Assembly (NCBI GenBank): GCA_001970955.1
Contig: MPUH01000580.1
Location: forward strand, 1-44,795
DNA: 44,795 bases
Direction: 5' to 3'
From: Stentor coeruleus
Taxonomy: Eukaryota > Ciliophora > Heterotrichea > Heterotrichida > Stentoridae
The translations under genes were made by a program, and so were the position numbers. Positions within the stretch are counted from its first letter, which is position 1; each line of letters begins with the position of its first letter. Positions 9,481 through 19,489 of the stretch are shown here, piece after piece. Under the pieces are notes generated by a model that saw only the letters and a program-made list of their open reading frames with translations, searched no databases and had not been told where the DNA came from.

Positions 9481-11268
9481 TTAGTTATTAAGCATTTTGC
9501 AATACTTTGTAGCTTGACCCATGCAGGTTCGAGCATCTGTATGTGTTTCGAATTGAAAAAACAAAGATCTAGGATGATCAGAAAAATAAAAACCTACAAT
9601 CCTTTGTTCTTTATTCTTATTCTGAATTTTATACAATTTCTCAAGTCTCCCATGATAAATAATATTTTTTGATTCCCCTCCATAATTCCTCACTATCCCA
9701 ACAGTGAAAAACATTTTATTTATAGCAATATCATAGCTTTCATTAGATAAACTTTTTGTATGTTTATCATATAATCGGCATTTATAAAATCCAGTATCAA
9801 CATCATCAATTTCATAAATCTGATGAGGTTCAACTGAACTACTTCTTGTCCTTTCAAATTTTGGTGAATTCGCTTTATTTCCTCTACAATTTAAGTATCT
9901 TAATTTTTCTTTAAGTAAACTTTTTATTTTTTTACCATTAGGTGTACACAATAAACAAAATTCAGGCTGATGATTATCTAGAGCTAAGTCAAAATTCAAA
10001 GCAAAATCATGACATCTTTCAAAACCACCTTCTACTAGACTAACATAAGGAAATCCTTTAACTAAAAATGCTTGTAAAAGATTGTCTATGACCATCATTG
10101 TTTTATTTGTATCAGAACTAATAGTTTCGTTTATATCAAAGGTACCTTTATTGAATTCTTTACTCCCCATAAGGCAAAAATGGAAAATTCCTCTAATTTC
10201 AGCGAATTGGTCAGGAAAATCAAGTATCGCCTGAACATTCTTATAAATATTAGGATCAATCAAACTGGTATTTGGGAATACCCCAAACTCTTGTTCTTTA
10301 CCTTGTCTACAATCTAATATTATCAAAGGTAAATCTTTAAGTCTTTTTGCACACCATGCGCATTTCTTGAATTTGCACATACAGATTTTTGATTCAGGGA
10401 AAGCTCTTATCATAACTTCTTGTGGAGGAACAGTAAGACAAAATTCATTTTCTAAAGCTTTTATACTTGAATTTATAGTATCTAAATTGTATATATTGAA
10501 ATTCACTAATCTGACAAAAATTGAATATGGCATATTTTTTTTAATATACCTAGCTTTAGGTAAAATCATATGTAATTCTTCTATAGAATCAAAACCTAAT
10601 TGTGAAATTGCTTGAGCAACTAAATAATCTTCTTTATCAATTATAAGATTTGTTACATGCTGAAGAAATGCAACTGATATATACACAAGAAAAAGAGGAT
10701 CAGATTCTCTAAGCATTTCTTCCCAGAGTTCATAAAGAACTTCAAGGTTGTCTAATTTAAAAGCAAAAGCTGTTATAAACCAAGATGATGAAAAAAGTTC
10801 AGGACTGATTCTGTTCATTTGAAAAAATGCACTTAAGCGAGGTTCATGATAGCGAAGGACTAGGCGAAGAATTAGAAAAAAAGCTTGAAGAGGCCGAAAT
10901 TCCTATGTAAATAATACATTGTCTGAAAACATTGTTGTTAGGTTGATTTCAACAAACTGTCGAAAAAGATGATAAGCTGAGATTTTTGGAAGACCTTCAC
11001 GGATCATTAGGATAAAAGGAGCGCATATTTCGTTTAGACCTTGCTTGTAGGTTATCCCTTTATCTTTACAAAAATGTGTTAGCATTAGTTCTAATGTGTT
11101 TTGCTCTTCAGGAAGCAGCATACCTCCACGGGTTCTTTCGCAATCTACTTTTATAATGTGTTGTTCTGGGAGGTCAAAAGATGTTTCTAAATTGGTTACT
11201 TGGTGTTTATTTATGATTAGTAGTTTCTATATTGAGTTTACTTGCCAACGCTGAATACGATCTTCCAT
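9481..11268 (-). CDS. TBC1D23: TBC1D23-like Rab-GAP-domain protein with rhodanese domain
   Basis: The protein is 585 aa after removing introns at 11227-11241 and 10903-10917. The TBC domain (about 25-250) shows DCERTRGG (D-x-x-R finger), ITYKQGLNEI (Y-x-Q finger) and, across intron 2, LRLVLRYHEPRLSAFFQ with ISPELFSSSWFITAFA. A rhodanese-like domain follows with LIILDCRQGKEQEFGVFPN and then FHFCLMGSKEF and YVSLVEGGF, blocks shared with TBC1D23. The C-terminal ~110 residues, rich in strands, correspond to the PH-like domain of TBC1D23 that binds the WASH-complex subunit FAM21. TBC1D23 captures endosome-derived vesicles at the trans-Golgi with golgins. The two finger residues are present here. 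Confidence 0.88.
10903..10917 (-). other. 15-nt intron in the TBC1D23-like gene
   Basis: Read on the minus strand it is gtattatttacatag, phase 0, with an in-frame TAG. Removing it joins FSDN to EFRPLQAFFLILRLV, completing the TBC core. Confidence 0.92.
11227..11241 (-). other. 15-nt intron in the TBC1D23-like gene
   Basis: Read on the minus strand it is gtaaactcaatatag, after codon 9. Removing it links the ATG exon MEDRIQRWQ to KLLIINKHQV and the rest of the TBC domain. Confidence 0.88.
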
Positions 11269-11429
11269 ATATTACAAATATACCACTATAAATTGTCACG
11301 ACATAGTAAGTTTAAAGGTATGAATTAAAGCTCATACTTAGAATTTAAACTAAATAATTATTACAATACAATCATTTAAATCCTCACCCAACCTTAAAGT
11401 AAATCCTATGATTAATTATCCTTTTACAC

Positions 11430-12053
11430 TTAAGAACAGCAGCCTTTCTTCTTAACTAAAGTCTGTTCATTTAAATTAACAGCAATTTTTTTCCCTGTAA
11501 TTTGTTTAATCAACGTATTTCCTTGGGTAAAGTTTTTAGATTGAATCAAGTGTATTTGCTGTATCGCTGCATCAAAAGCGCTATTTATATTCGAAGCATT
11601 AAGTGCTGAAGTTTCAAAAAAAGCATATCCATTTTCCTTTGCGAAATTCATAGCTTTTTCAGTCTTAACTTCTGCAAGATTCGGTAAATCCGATTTATTC
11701 CCAACAACAACAATTGCGCAATCATCTTTAACATATTCTTTCAATTCCTTTAGCCAAATTTCAAGTCTATTAAAAGTATCCGCCCTAGTTATATCATAAA
11801 CAGCTAATGCTCCATGAGCACCACGATAATAAGTAGATGTTATCGCCCTATACTTATCTTGTCCAGCTGTATCCCATACTTGAACCTTAACTACAACATT
11901 ATCAATTTGTAATACTTTGGTTGAAAATTGAACTCCAATCGTTCCTGCAGAACCTAAAACAAATTCTCCTCTTGTGTATTGGGATAGAATATTCGTTTTA
12001 CCTACACCCCAATCCCCAATCAGCACTATCTTATACATGTATTCTGTTTCCAT
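11430..12053 (-). CDS. Rab GTPase, Rab11-like
   Basis: The protein is 207 aa, normal Rab length. G1 is GDWGVGKT, switch I is AGTIGVQFS, G3 is WDTAGQDKYRAITSTYYRGA, G4 is NKSD and G5 is ETSAL. The protein ends CCS, a double-Cys geranylgeranylation site. The YRAITSTYYRGAHGALAVYDI run is closest to the Rab11 group (recycling endosomes, contractile-vacuole membranes in protists). It retains the catalytic Gln of WDTAGQ, so GTP hydrolysis is expected. It lies next to the TBC1D23-like gene; that both concern Rab traffic may be chance. The stop is TAA. Confidence 0.92.
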   Translation of the reverse strand: METEYMYKIVLIGDWGVGKTNILSQYTRGEFVLGSAGTIGVQFSTKVLQIDNVVVKVQVWDTAGQDKYRAITSTYYRGAHGALAVYDITRADTFNRLEIWLKELKEYVKDDCAIVVVGNKSDLPNLAEVKTEKAMNFAKENGYAFFETSALNASNINSAFDAAIQQIHLIQSKNFTQGNTLIKQITGKKIAVNLNEQTLVKKKGCCS

Positions 12054-12267
12054 AGTTTTTGATGTGACTGATAAATAAAATTACTTATTAACTTTTTCAT
12101 ATTCGATATTAAATCTAAATATTGAATCTAATTAATAGTTTTATGTTATATTTTATGAATCATTATAAAAAAAATATTGTAGATCTTCAAGAATTGTTAT
12201 GATTAGATATATTTTAATCGATTGTTGTAAGGGCCAAAATATTTTATTCCACATTGTTGAATTATAA

Positions 12268-12743
12268 ATGGATAAAGACGCACTGATTCAGAAGAGCCTA
12301 CCAAAACAAGATTTGGCGATAAGGATTCTTGGAGGACTTTGTGGGATTGGGATGCTTATTTTATGTGTTTTAAATTTTATAAGCTATGAAGTTAATGCAC
12401 CTATTGATGTTGTCTTACCGATTTATTATGGGTAACTATTATGAAGGATTTTTGGGATTCTTATGATTTTAGGGGAATTTCGTCCAGGCTGTATCGTCCA
12501 ATACTGGCGTTTTATGATTGAATCTTTTGGGAAAAGCATGTTTTATATATTGTAAAAGATTAATAGAGTGCTGGGACTTTGTGTATCAGAAGTGGAAATG
12601 TGTAATATTGATTTAGGTTTCAGTATATAATGGCTGCTCTTGATATAGCAGTTGGGCTTTTTATTCTTTGTTGCAAAAGTGTTGATGGTGAACCTCAAGG
12701 ATCTGATCCGCCAGACATTTCTTCTCAAAGTGAAGAGATATAA
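12268..12743 (+). CDS. COPI-associated family membrane protein
   Basis: The protein is 142 aa from four exons; introns at 12432-12446 (15 nt), 12552-12568 (17 nt) and 12602-12616 (15 nt). The spliced frame gives four hydrophobic helices: ILGGLCGIGMLILCVLNFI; VVLPIYYGIFGILMILGEFR; GKSMFYIFAGTLCIRSGN; YIMAALDIAVGLFILCC. The pattern Y-x-IFG-LMILGE-R followed by G-x-x-FYIF-GTLC is that of the COPI-associated / Tvp15-like Golgi membrane proteins. The C-terminus is a short acidic cytosolic tail ending SSQSEEI. The total spliced length is a multiple of three only if the middle intron is 17 nt. No single exon is long enough to stand out, so ORF searches would miss it. Confidence 0.8.
12432..12446 (+). 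other. 15-nt intron in the COPI-associated gene
   Basis: The sequence is gtaactattatgaag. It joins IYYG to IFGILMIL and removes an in-frame TAA. Confidence 0.85.
12552..12568 (+). other. 17-nt intron in the COPI-associated gene
   Basis: The sequence is gtaaaagattaatagag. A 15-nt version ending at the earlier TAG would leave the following exon in a frame that soon hits TAA. Using the AG two bases later gives FYIFAGTLCIRSGN, which fits the family and the next exon. Confidence 0.7.
12602..12616 (+). other. 15-nt intron in the COPI-associated gene
   Basis: The sequence is gtaatattgatttag. It joins the GTLCIRSGN exon to FQYIMAALDIAVGLF in frame. Confidence 0.8.
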
Positions 12744-12878
12744 ACTTAGTAATCTCGGGATTTATTTTTAGATAAATTGTAGTCTATGGGATATTGTGTT
12801 ATTAAATTGGTATATTCATTATTTATATAATAAATAATTTAGTGACAGATAAAACAGATTTCTAATATAATCATAAAA

Positions 12879-14465
12879 ATGGACCAGAATGATGCAGATA
12901 TTATAAGGGAAATCGTTCAAATAAAAACCGAGAAATCAATGTAAAAATAATTCAGGTTCACTCTTGAGTATGAAACAAACAAAGAAACTCTAGAACTAGA
13001 AATCGAAGAAATTGACTTAGCCATGGAAGATGTTGAGAAAAAACAAGAAGAACTAATCGAAAAGCTTGCATCTCAAAAATCCGAATACAATCGTAGCGAG
13101 GCTCAAATTGTTGCATTGCAATACTCAATTGAAACAATGCGAAAAAGCCTAAAGTCTTATGAAAATCGACGAACAGAGCTTGAAAATCTCAATGACCATT
13201 GGGAAAGATCAATAAGATCCTTAGAATACTATAATAATACCCTTGAAAAACAACTTGATGATGCAGAAAATCAAGTTATGAACCTAACAAAAAAAATATC
13301 CACAATCTCAGAACGTACAGAAGATGAGTATAAAAAAATCAAAGCTGAATGTGAAGAAATAAAAGTTGTCATTATGAAATCAAGAAGCCCAAGTCCTTCA
13401 TCAAAACCCCCAAGATCACCTATACCTATGAATATGGTAAAAGAACATCAAATTAGTATAGAACAAAAAGTTGTCCTTGAGGAAAAAACTAAAGTTATTA
13501 TTGTGGCAAGTCCTCAAATGTATGCTTCAGAGAATACTGTTATTTTTAAAGAAAAAAACATGAAAAAAGAGTTTGAATTTAATAAAGTTGTTTTGATTGA
13601 AAATATGTCTATTGAAATGGAAGAAGCTTTAGATCAAGTTACACAAGGAGGTTCAGCGTGTTTGATTAATCTTTCAGTAAAAGATAGAGAAAATACACTT
13701 TTGTTGATAGTAAAAAAAATTATCTCAACTTTTTTTGGGAAAAAATGCATAATGAACTGTATTGAAATGATTAAAGAAACAGCAGTTAACAAACTCCCAT
13801 CAGAAAATATGGAGGTTTATCTTGGACCAGACACATTAAAACTTGTTCAGGGAGTTTTTCAGCATATTTCTAAAGGAAAAAATCATTTATTAATAACATT
13901 TCAACAAGGAGCATCGATACTTCAAATTCTTGACTTAGGTGAAGTAAATGAAGATCAATCTTTGGCTGAGTCTTTAAGCATAAACTCTTCAATGTTTTAT
14001 CTTGAAGAACTTATGATGAATATATCAAAAAAAAAGAATACAAATTTCAATAAAGCTTTAATTACTCAGAGATTAGAACCTTCACTTAAGTCAAATTATT
14101 ATATTTTGTTTTTAATTCACTGCGAAAATGCTTTAAGCTTACCTTCACTTACATTTGCCGCAAGGTTACAAGCAATATTTCTTCGTATTAGTTATTCAAA
14201 TGAAGAAATACATAGAACGTTAAACCTTTTAGAAAAGGAGAGAATTTCTAATTTTAATGTACTTAGACTTATAGAGAAAGCTAGAAAAGACTTGGGTTTA
14301 TATAAAAAGTCAAGTGAGGAAAAGGATAAGATTATTGAAATCCTTAACAAAAAGATTAAAAATTCTAAGTTCTCACCTGAGAGAATAGAAAGGATTTCTA
14401 GTTTGAGTCCTACAAATCTTAAAGAAATAGGGCATTCTAGAATACCTAAACCATTTAGAAAGTAA
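12879..14465 (+). CDS. Kinesin-like protein lacking the ATP-binding P-loop (Vik1/Cik1-like layout)
   Basis: The protein is 523 aa after a 15-nt intron at 12941-12955. Residues about 30-165 are coiled coil. Residues about 195-430 keep the order of a kinesin motor core: KEFEFNKV (kinesin F-x-F-D-x-V), GGSACLINLSVKDRENTL where DG-x-N-x-x-IFAYGQTGSGKT should be, HLLITFQ then LQILDLGEVN (compare LVDLAGSE), LSINSSMFYLEELM (INKSL-x-L-x-x-V), NKALITQRLEPSLKSNYYILFLI (NSKLT-x-LLQ-SLGG) and SLTFAARLQAI (T-x-FA-R). The P-loop and the DLAGSE Glu are lost, so ATP hydrolysis is not expected. Coiled coil before a C-terminal motor fold is kinesin-14 topology. A Ser/Pro-rich linker (SPSPSSKPPRSPIP) separates the two. 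Confidence 0.68.
12941..12955 (+). other. 15-nt intron in the kinesin-like gene
   Basis: The sequence is gtaaaaataattcag. Removing it joins the ATG exon (MDQNDADIIREIVQIKTEKS) in frame to the coiled coil and adds 43 residues upstream of the first internal Met. Confidence 0.88.
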
Positions 14466-14918
14466 TTATCATTTGATAATTTAGATTTATTTATGATATT
14501 TAGTTCATAGAATTAGTATCTTTAAAGCTCTGATTATAAATTTTCTTCAGTATTTCATAGTATGACTACTAATCCATAAATCAAATACATTTTTTTATTT
14601 TTCCAATTTATTAGTTAACAGTAGCACTTGATTATATAATTTCATGTATATACAATTGAGATTTTCTCAGTATTAAAATCTATTCTTAAAAAATAAATGT
14701 CTTCAAACCTATAATTTCCTTATTAATTTCAGTATCTTTCATGTTAAAAACTTATAAGATAACATTTTTTACCTTCACTACATATTTAACTATTAATTTT
14801 AACTTCCTTTTAATTTATTTTACAAACATACCCATACCAAGATTTTCACACATCTAATAAAAGTATGCAAATACATAAACTAGTAAGTATAAAATCATCA
14901 TATGAACTTCTTATATAA
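14466..14918. other. Intergenic stretch, nothing recognised
   Basis: About 450 bp of AT-rich sequence between two genes on the + strand. No open frame, RNA gene or clear repeat was seen. Confidence 0.4.
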
Positions 14919-15580
14919 ATGGAATCGCGGAAAAAAAAAATCAAATCAAAAAAAAAGCTAACAAGAATTTCAAGTACAAAAAAATCCAAAGAGTCAATAA
15001 AATGGAGTTTTCCTAAAGCTCAAAGATTCAAGCCAACAAAAGGGAACAAACACCAGATTTTAATGATATACCTTCATCTTTAAGTAATAGAGCCTGTTCA
15101 TTTGGATATGGGAAACGATGGACTCCTATTAATGATAATGGAAAAGACTCTCCAAGTCCAGGAACATATGAAGCACGAAATTACTTTGGAGAGAAGGGTA
15201 AAGGTCCAAGTTTTAAAAAAAAGTACATAAATAAAATTTTAAACGGTGCAATTCCAGGCCCAGGATCTTATATACCATATAGCCCTTTAGGTACTAATGG
15301 GCCAAAATTTTCTTTTAGAAAAAGGATGAAAAACAAAATAATATCATCTTCCCCTTCTCCAGATAGATACAAACCTTCTTATAAAATGATAGAAAACTCA
15401 AGTTATAATAATATTGGCTTTGGGATTGGTGAAAGGTCGAAAATATATGGAAAACTTGAAGAAAACCCTGGTCCTGGAACTTATGAAGTCCAAAGCGCAT
15501 TTCAGGCAGTTACAAGAGAAAGTTCAAGTATATTTGTGAACTCAGCTTTATCAAAACGTGCAAGGACTCCAGGATTATAA
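14919..15580 (+). CDS. SHIPPO/STPGR-repeat (ODF3/CIMAP-like) protein with a one-base frameshift
   Basis: This is a predicted microtubule-associated ciliary protein. The N-terminus is a Lys-rich stretch from ATG 14919, reading SIKWSFPKAQRFKPTK. The frame then must shift by one base within the A run at 15038-15041 to continue as EQTPDFNDIPSSLSNRACSF. After that come Pro-Gly-Pro repeats SPSPGTYEA, IPGPGSYIP, SPSPDRYKP and NPGPGTYEV, and a TAA stop. Restoring one A gives a continuous protein of about 220 aa. No GT-AG pair of suitable length can explain the shift, so it is either a sequence error in the homopolymer or a real lesion. From 15326 alone only 84 aa would be called. It converges on the next gene with 68 bp between. 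Confidence 0.75.
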
Positions 15581-15648
15581 GTATATTTAGCTTTATTTTA
15601 AAAGTTTATTTATAAGATTATTAACTAATTTAATCTGTTTATTAGAAA

Positions 15649-17703
15649 CTATAATCTTAATTCTTCTTCTTTAATTATCCCAGTGTATATTGATTGTGTG
15701 TTATTAGCTTCAGAATAATTCTTAGAAGGGGATAAACGAAAGGATAAGTTTTCACTTCGTGGCGATAAAGGGTCTGGGGAAGTTATACAACTAAAAAAAT
15801 TCTTAATTTCAGAGTTTAATAATGATTTTAAACTTCCATTTTTCTTTTTAACTGTTTGTTTATGTTGAGTAGTATTTTTAATTGTTTCTTGGGAATTTGT
15901 ATTTTTAATTACTAATGGTATTTGATGATTTAATTTTCTATTAGAGTCAATTGTTTCAGTTTTAAGTTTCCTTATCGGGGTTATTATCCCTGATTTTGAT
16001 CTTGTTTCATGGAGATTACGAATAAAAAAAGTTGGAGATTCAGAACTGAGTCGTTGTAAAGACTGTTCATATTTATTCACATTTTGTAAAACTCCTTTTT
16101 TTAACTTGTTTTTTGTCACATTTTGTATTCTGCGACTTTTTATCTGCTCATCTTCTAAACTTTTACGAGATTTCACACTTTGTATCCACTTTTGGAGTTT
16201 TTTAGACCTTTTGTCTATTAACGACTCTTTGTTATTTGGCATGTAATTTATTTTCATAGCTTCAAGTAGTATTTGTTCATTATTGTATTTTGCAGATATT
16301 ATATCCCTAAGTTTCTGTTCCATTTCATTTTTTGATGGGACATAAGTTTTAATAAGTTTATTCAGATTCTCTTGATCTTTAAAAGTAAAAAGAACATCAA
16401 AATCGCTTTTATTAAGCGATAAACACACTGTTTCCTCAATTGCAACAGCTCTTGTTTCTCTATCAATATTCTTCAATATTTCGAATTCTCCAAAAAACTC
16501 ATGATGCCTAACAGTTTTAATAGGAAACAAATACTTACTTGTTACTTTTCTTATATTCCAAATATGTGGACCTACTGGCCATCTGTTTTTCTGCTTTAAA
16601 TCAATAAGTGTTTGTATTTCAATTTTACCTGATTTAATAAGATTAAACACATAACTTCGGTTTCCAAAATCATAAATTACCTCACCTGGTTTAAAAGCTA
16701 ATTGTATCAAACTATTACACATTAATTGAACTTTTACAACACTCCAGTTAGAAAAAAATGGAATTGATGATACAAATTTGCAATTTTCATGTTTTTCTAT
16801 GTTTTTGTAATTGAAAATAATGTTCCTGTAATCATATTCTTTTACAATAAAAAGCACAACTGGAGTTAATGCAATAACATCAGCAGAACGTGGGGAGCTT
16901 TTATCAAGAGCTAAATCTCCAAAATTCCCCCCTTCATTATTATGTGCTATTTTCACGCCATTGACAAAAATTTCTACACTCCCTTTATATATAATAAAAA
17001 GACAATCAGCTTTTGAGCCTTGTTTTATAACTAAATATTCCTTACTTTTTTCTCCTTCTTTGAATTTGGCTAAAATTATCTTGTCACAGATTTCTTTTAT
17101 TAGAATCTTTGGCATGCTTTTGAAATATTCAACTGATTTAATCCACATAAAAAGTGCTCTTTTTTCATCATCGTTTCTTTGATTACTATTCATTGATACT
17201 ATTGACTCAAGATCTGCGTTTTCTATTTGCTTCATTCGAATATAACTTTTCTGAAAATCTGCTCTGGATGTTAGCCATTCTGGTATGATATCATTTAAAT
17301 CTTTAAAATTGGGAATGTAATCACCTTTAGATTTCGATAAAGTGGGTTTTTTTTGGAGTTCTTCAGGCTTTTTTAAAAGTTTCAAGCTAGGCTGATTAAG
17401 CAAAAATTTAGTCCGAGTGTGATTGATGTTTAAATCATCTGGTTTTGTATTANTCGATAAAGTGGGTTTTTTTTGGAGTTCTTCAGGCTTTTTTAAAAGT
17501 TTCAAGCTAGGCTGATTGAGCAAAAATTTAGTCCGAGTGTGATTGATGTTTAAATCATCTGGTTTTGTATTGCGTGAAATTGGGTCATCGAACACTGAAT
17601 TTCTAAATGAAATTCTAGACCTAGCGCTGCCTTGATCTTCTTTGATTGATTTTGATTTTTTGTTAAAGCAAATTTCCTTGGTGAAAAAATCGAAACTTTC
17701 CAT
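15649..17703 (-). CDS. Protein with two cyclic-nucleotide-binding domains
   Basis: The deposited frame is 684 aa but contains a 40-codon duplication around n at 17453; corrected length is 644 aa. The first CNBD (about 157-255 corrected) has the phosphate-binding cassette NFGDLALDKSSPRSADVIAL, which keeps the Gly, Leu-Ala-Leu and Arg-Ser/Ala positions of PKA-type sites (Glu replaced by Asp). The second (about 275-395) reads EFFGEFEILKNIDRETRAVAIEE and has lost the LA and PR residues, so it may not bind ligand. The N- and C-terminal tails are basic and low complexity. There is no kinase or channel domain. This resembles CNBD2-type orphan proteins, some linked to cilia; the role is inferred. Confidence 0.85.
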   Translation of the reverse strand: MESFDFFTKEICFNKKSKSIKEDQGSARSRISFRNSVFDDPISRNTKPDDLNINHTRTKFLLNQPSLKLLKKPEELQKKPTLSXNTKPDDLNINHTRTKFLLNQPSLKLLKKPEELQKKPTLSKSKGDYIPNFKDLNDIIPEWLTSRADFQKSYIRMKQIENADLESIVSMNSNQRNDDEKRALFMWIKSVEYFKSMPKILIKEICDKIILAKFKEGEKSKEYLVIKQGSKADCLFIIYKGSVEIFVNGVKIAHNNEGGNFGDLALDKSSPRSADVIALTPVVLFIVKEYDYRNIIFNYKNIEKHENCKFVSSIPFFSNWSVVKVQLMCNSLIQLAFKPGEVIYDFGNRSYVFNLIKSGKIEIQTLIDLKQKNRWPVGPHIWNIRKVTSKYLFPIKTVRHHEFFGEFEILKNIDRETRAVAIEETVCLSLNKSDFDVLFTFKDQENLNKLIKTYVPSKNEMEQKLRDIISAKYNNEQILLEAMKINYMPNNKESLIDKRSKKLQKWIQSVKSRKSLEDEQIKSRRIQNVTKNKLKKGVLQNVNKYEQSLQRLSSESPTFFIRNLHETRSKSGIITPIRKLKTETIDSNRKLNHQIPLVIKNTNSQETIKNTTQHKQTVKKKNGSLKSLLNSEIKNFFSCITSPDPLSPRSENLSFRLSPSKNYSEANNTQSIYTGIIKEEELRL
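17334..17572. repeat. In-frame duplication around n at 17453 (likely assembly join)
   Basis: The block from 17334 recurs 120 nt later, from 17454. The one internal difference (gattaag/gattgag) is CTT versus CTC, both Leu. It adds 40 residues to the cyclic-nucleotide-binding protein. Confidence 0.85.
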
Positions 17704-17911
17704 AATTATAATATAAATGCTCTCAGTCTTATAATATACATAAAAATTTATATCCCTTAAGCACTTTTAAACTAAAAATATTATACTAACTATTAAATAT
17801 AATACTAAATATTTTAAAATATAATCAAACCAAAGACAAACTAAATATATAAACTATCAATCCTTTAATCATGCACGTTTAAATTTTATTTAACCAAAAT
17901 GTGGATTATAA

Positions 17912-19326
17912 ATGTCCGAAGAGAATCCTATAAGCCAAAGCCCTGAGGATAATATCAAATCACCAAACGAAGAGAAGCACAGTGAAAATGAATCATCTCC
18001 TGATGATGTAAAAAAACTAGAAGAGGAGATAATAAAATTAGCTGAAGAGGACAATAAAAGTAATGAAGAAGTTAAAGAAAATCCTACTCCTGATGAAGAT
18101 AAAGCAGAAGAGGAACAAGAAGAACTTGAAAATGAAGAAATAAAAGCTGAAGAAGAAGAAGAAAATCGTTTTGATTGCGAAAAGGCTGAAGAAGAGGCTG
18201 AGGTTGAAGCAGAAGAAGACGAATCTAAAATCTTAAAAATGAAGAAAATCGTTTTGATTGTGAAAAGGCTGAAGAAGAGGCTGAGGTTGAAGCAGAAGAA
18301 GACGAATCTAAAATCTTAAAAATGTATCAAAACACTTTACAAGAACTTAAAGAAAATATATCAAAGCTAAACAGACAGATAGAAATGAAATCCAAGCAAG
18401 CTAAGCCAAATCCTACAGAAGAAGATCTTTTTAAATTGCAAACACTATGCAAGCTAACGAAAATCGAAGCGAAAAATTTACGTACAATTGGCGAGGGGTT
18501 AGCAGAAAGCAATCAAAATCTTGCCGATAATTTAGAAAACTTAAAACAAGAGTCAGCTTCAAAAGTTGTATCAAGTGAAAAGATTGAAAATCTAAAAAGT
18601 AAACTTTCAAATCTTGAAAAAGAGTATGCCGAACTAAGTAAACCTAATGAGATTAACATTCAAAACCTAGAAAAAGTTTTATCTCCTGATACTCCATTAA
18701 AGTTTGTTAATGAATTCTATGTAAATGTTCAAAAACGCATAGACCAATTAGAAACAGAAAATACTTCATTGACTGGTTCAAATAAAAAAAGCGCTATTGA
18801 GCTTGGTAAACTTAAAGAAAAACTTGAGAATTCAACTTTAAGACATAAACAAAATGAGGAAATTAAATCTAAATTAAAAGCTTTAGAAGACACTTATCAG
18901 AATTATATTTCAACAGAAGCACGTATTTGTGATGCCATGAAAGAAGCTAGTGAAGAATACCTTTTCTATAGTGCTAAACCAGAAAATCAACATGATGCTG
19001 ATAGTGCCCAAAACATATTAAAAGATATGAGAAATCAAGTTATAAAAGAAGAAAATGAAATTGAAAATTTGGAATTTGTTTTACAGGAAAAAAGGAATTT
19101 ACTTAGAGCTGCTCAGGTTTATGGACTGCAAAGAAGTAAAACTTCAACTAAACTTAGGACAGATATGGAGTTGTTAGGATTGGTATTAGTAGAAAAGGAA
19201 CAAGCTATAAGTAGACTTAGAAAGGAAATTGATGAGTTTAGAATCAAATATAATCAGGTTCAGATTGATATTAAGGAAGTGATAGAAAAAAAAAATAAGG
19301 AACTTCAATCGGTTAAAGCTAATTAA
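17912..19326 (+). CDS. Coiled-coil protein with acidic N-terminus, broken by an 83-nt tandem duplication
   Basis: Two open frames, 17912-18319 and 18322-19326, are one gene. The first is an acidic, Glu/Lys-rich N-terminal region ending KAEEEAEVEAEEDESKILK. The second begins MYQNTLQELKENISKLNR and is heptad-like coiled coil to the end. An 83-nt unit present twice (about 18157-18322) causes the break, and removing one copy gives 443 aa in one frame. The C-terminal block RSKTSTKLRTDMELLGLVLV and the KNKEL tail look like axonemal coiled-coil proteins, but I cannot assign a family. The stop is TAA. Confidence 0.78.
18157..18322. repeat. 83-nt tandem duplication without an n
   Basis: Two adjacent copies run through cgttttgattg[c/t]gaaaagg ... 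to aaaatcttaaaaat. They differ at one base, TGC versus TGT, both Cys. The period is not a multiple of three and splits the coiled-coil gene. Confidence 0.88.
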
Positions 19327-19489
19327 GTAGGATATTAAGTTAGCATATAGATTTTTAGATATTAATGGAATAAGAAAAATAAATATATTGTGTAGTTGTT
19401 GTAGTTTGGTTTTAGGATAGGTGGTAATGATTTGATTTTTTTGTGTTTATTTATTTTAGCTAACTAAAAATATTGTTAAGCATGAGTAA

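Noticed and set aside
12543-12728. 61-codon minus-strand frame
   Set aside because: It lies antisense to the spliced COPI-associated gene, whose exons fit a known membrane family.
15002-15030. Internal start for the SHIPPO gene at ATG 15002 or use of gtcaataaaatggag as a 15-nt intron
   Set aside because: The ATG frame meets a TAA after four codons. The GT-AG stretch is in frame and removing it deletes family-like residues without fixing the shift.
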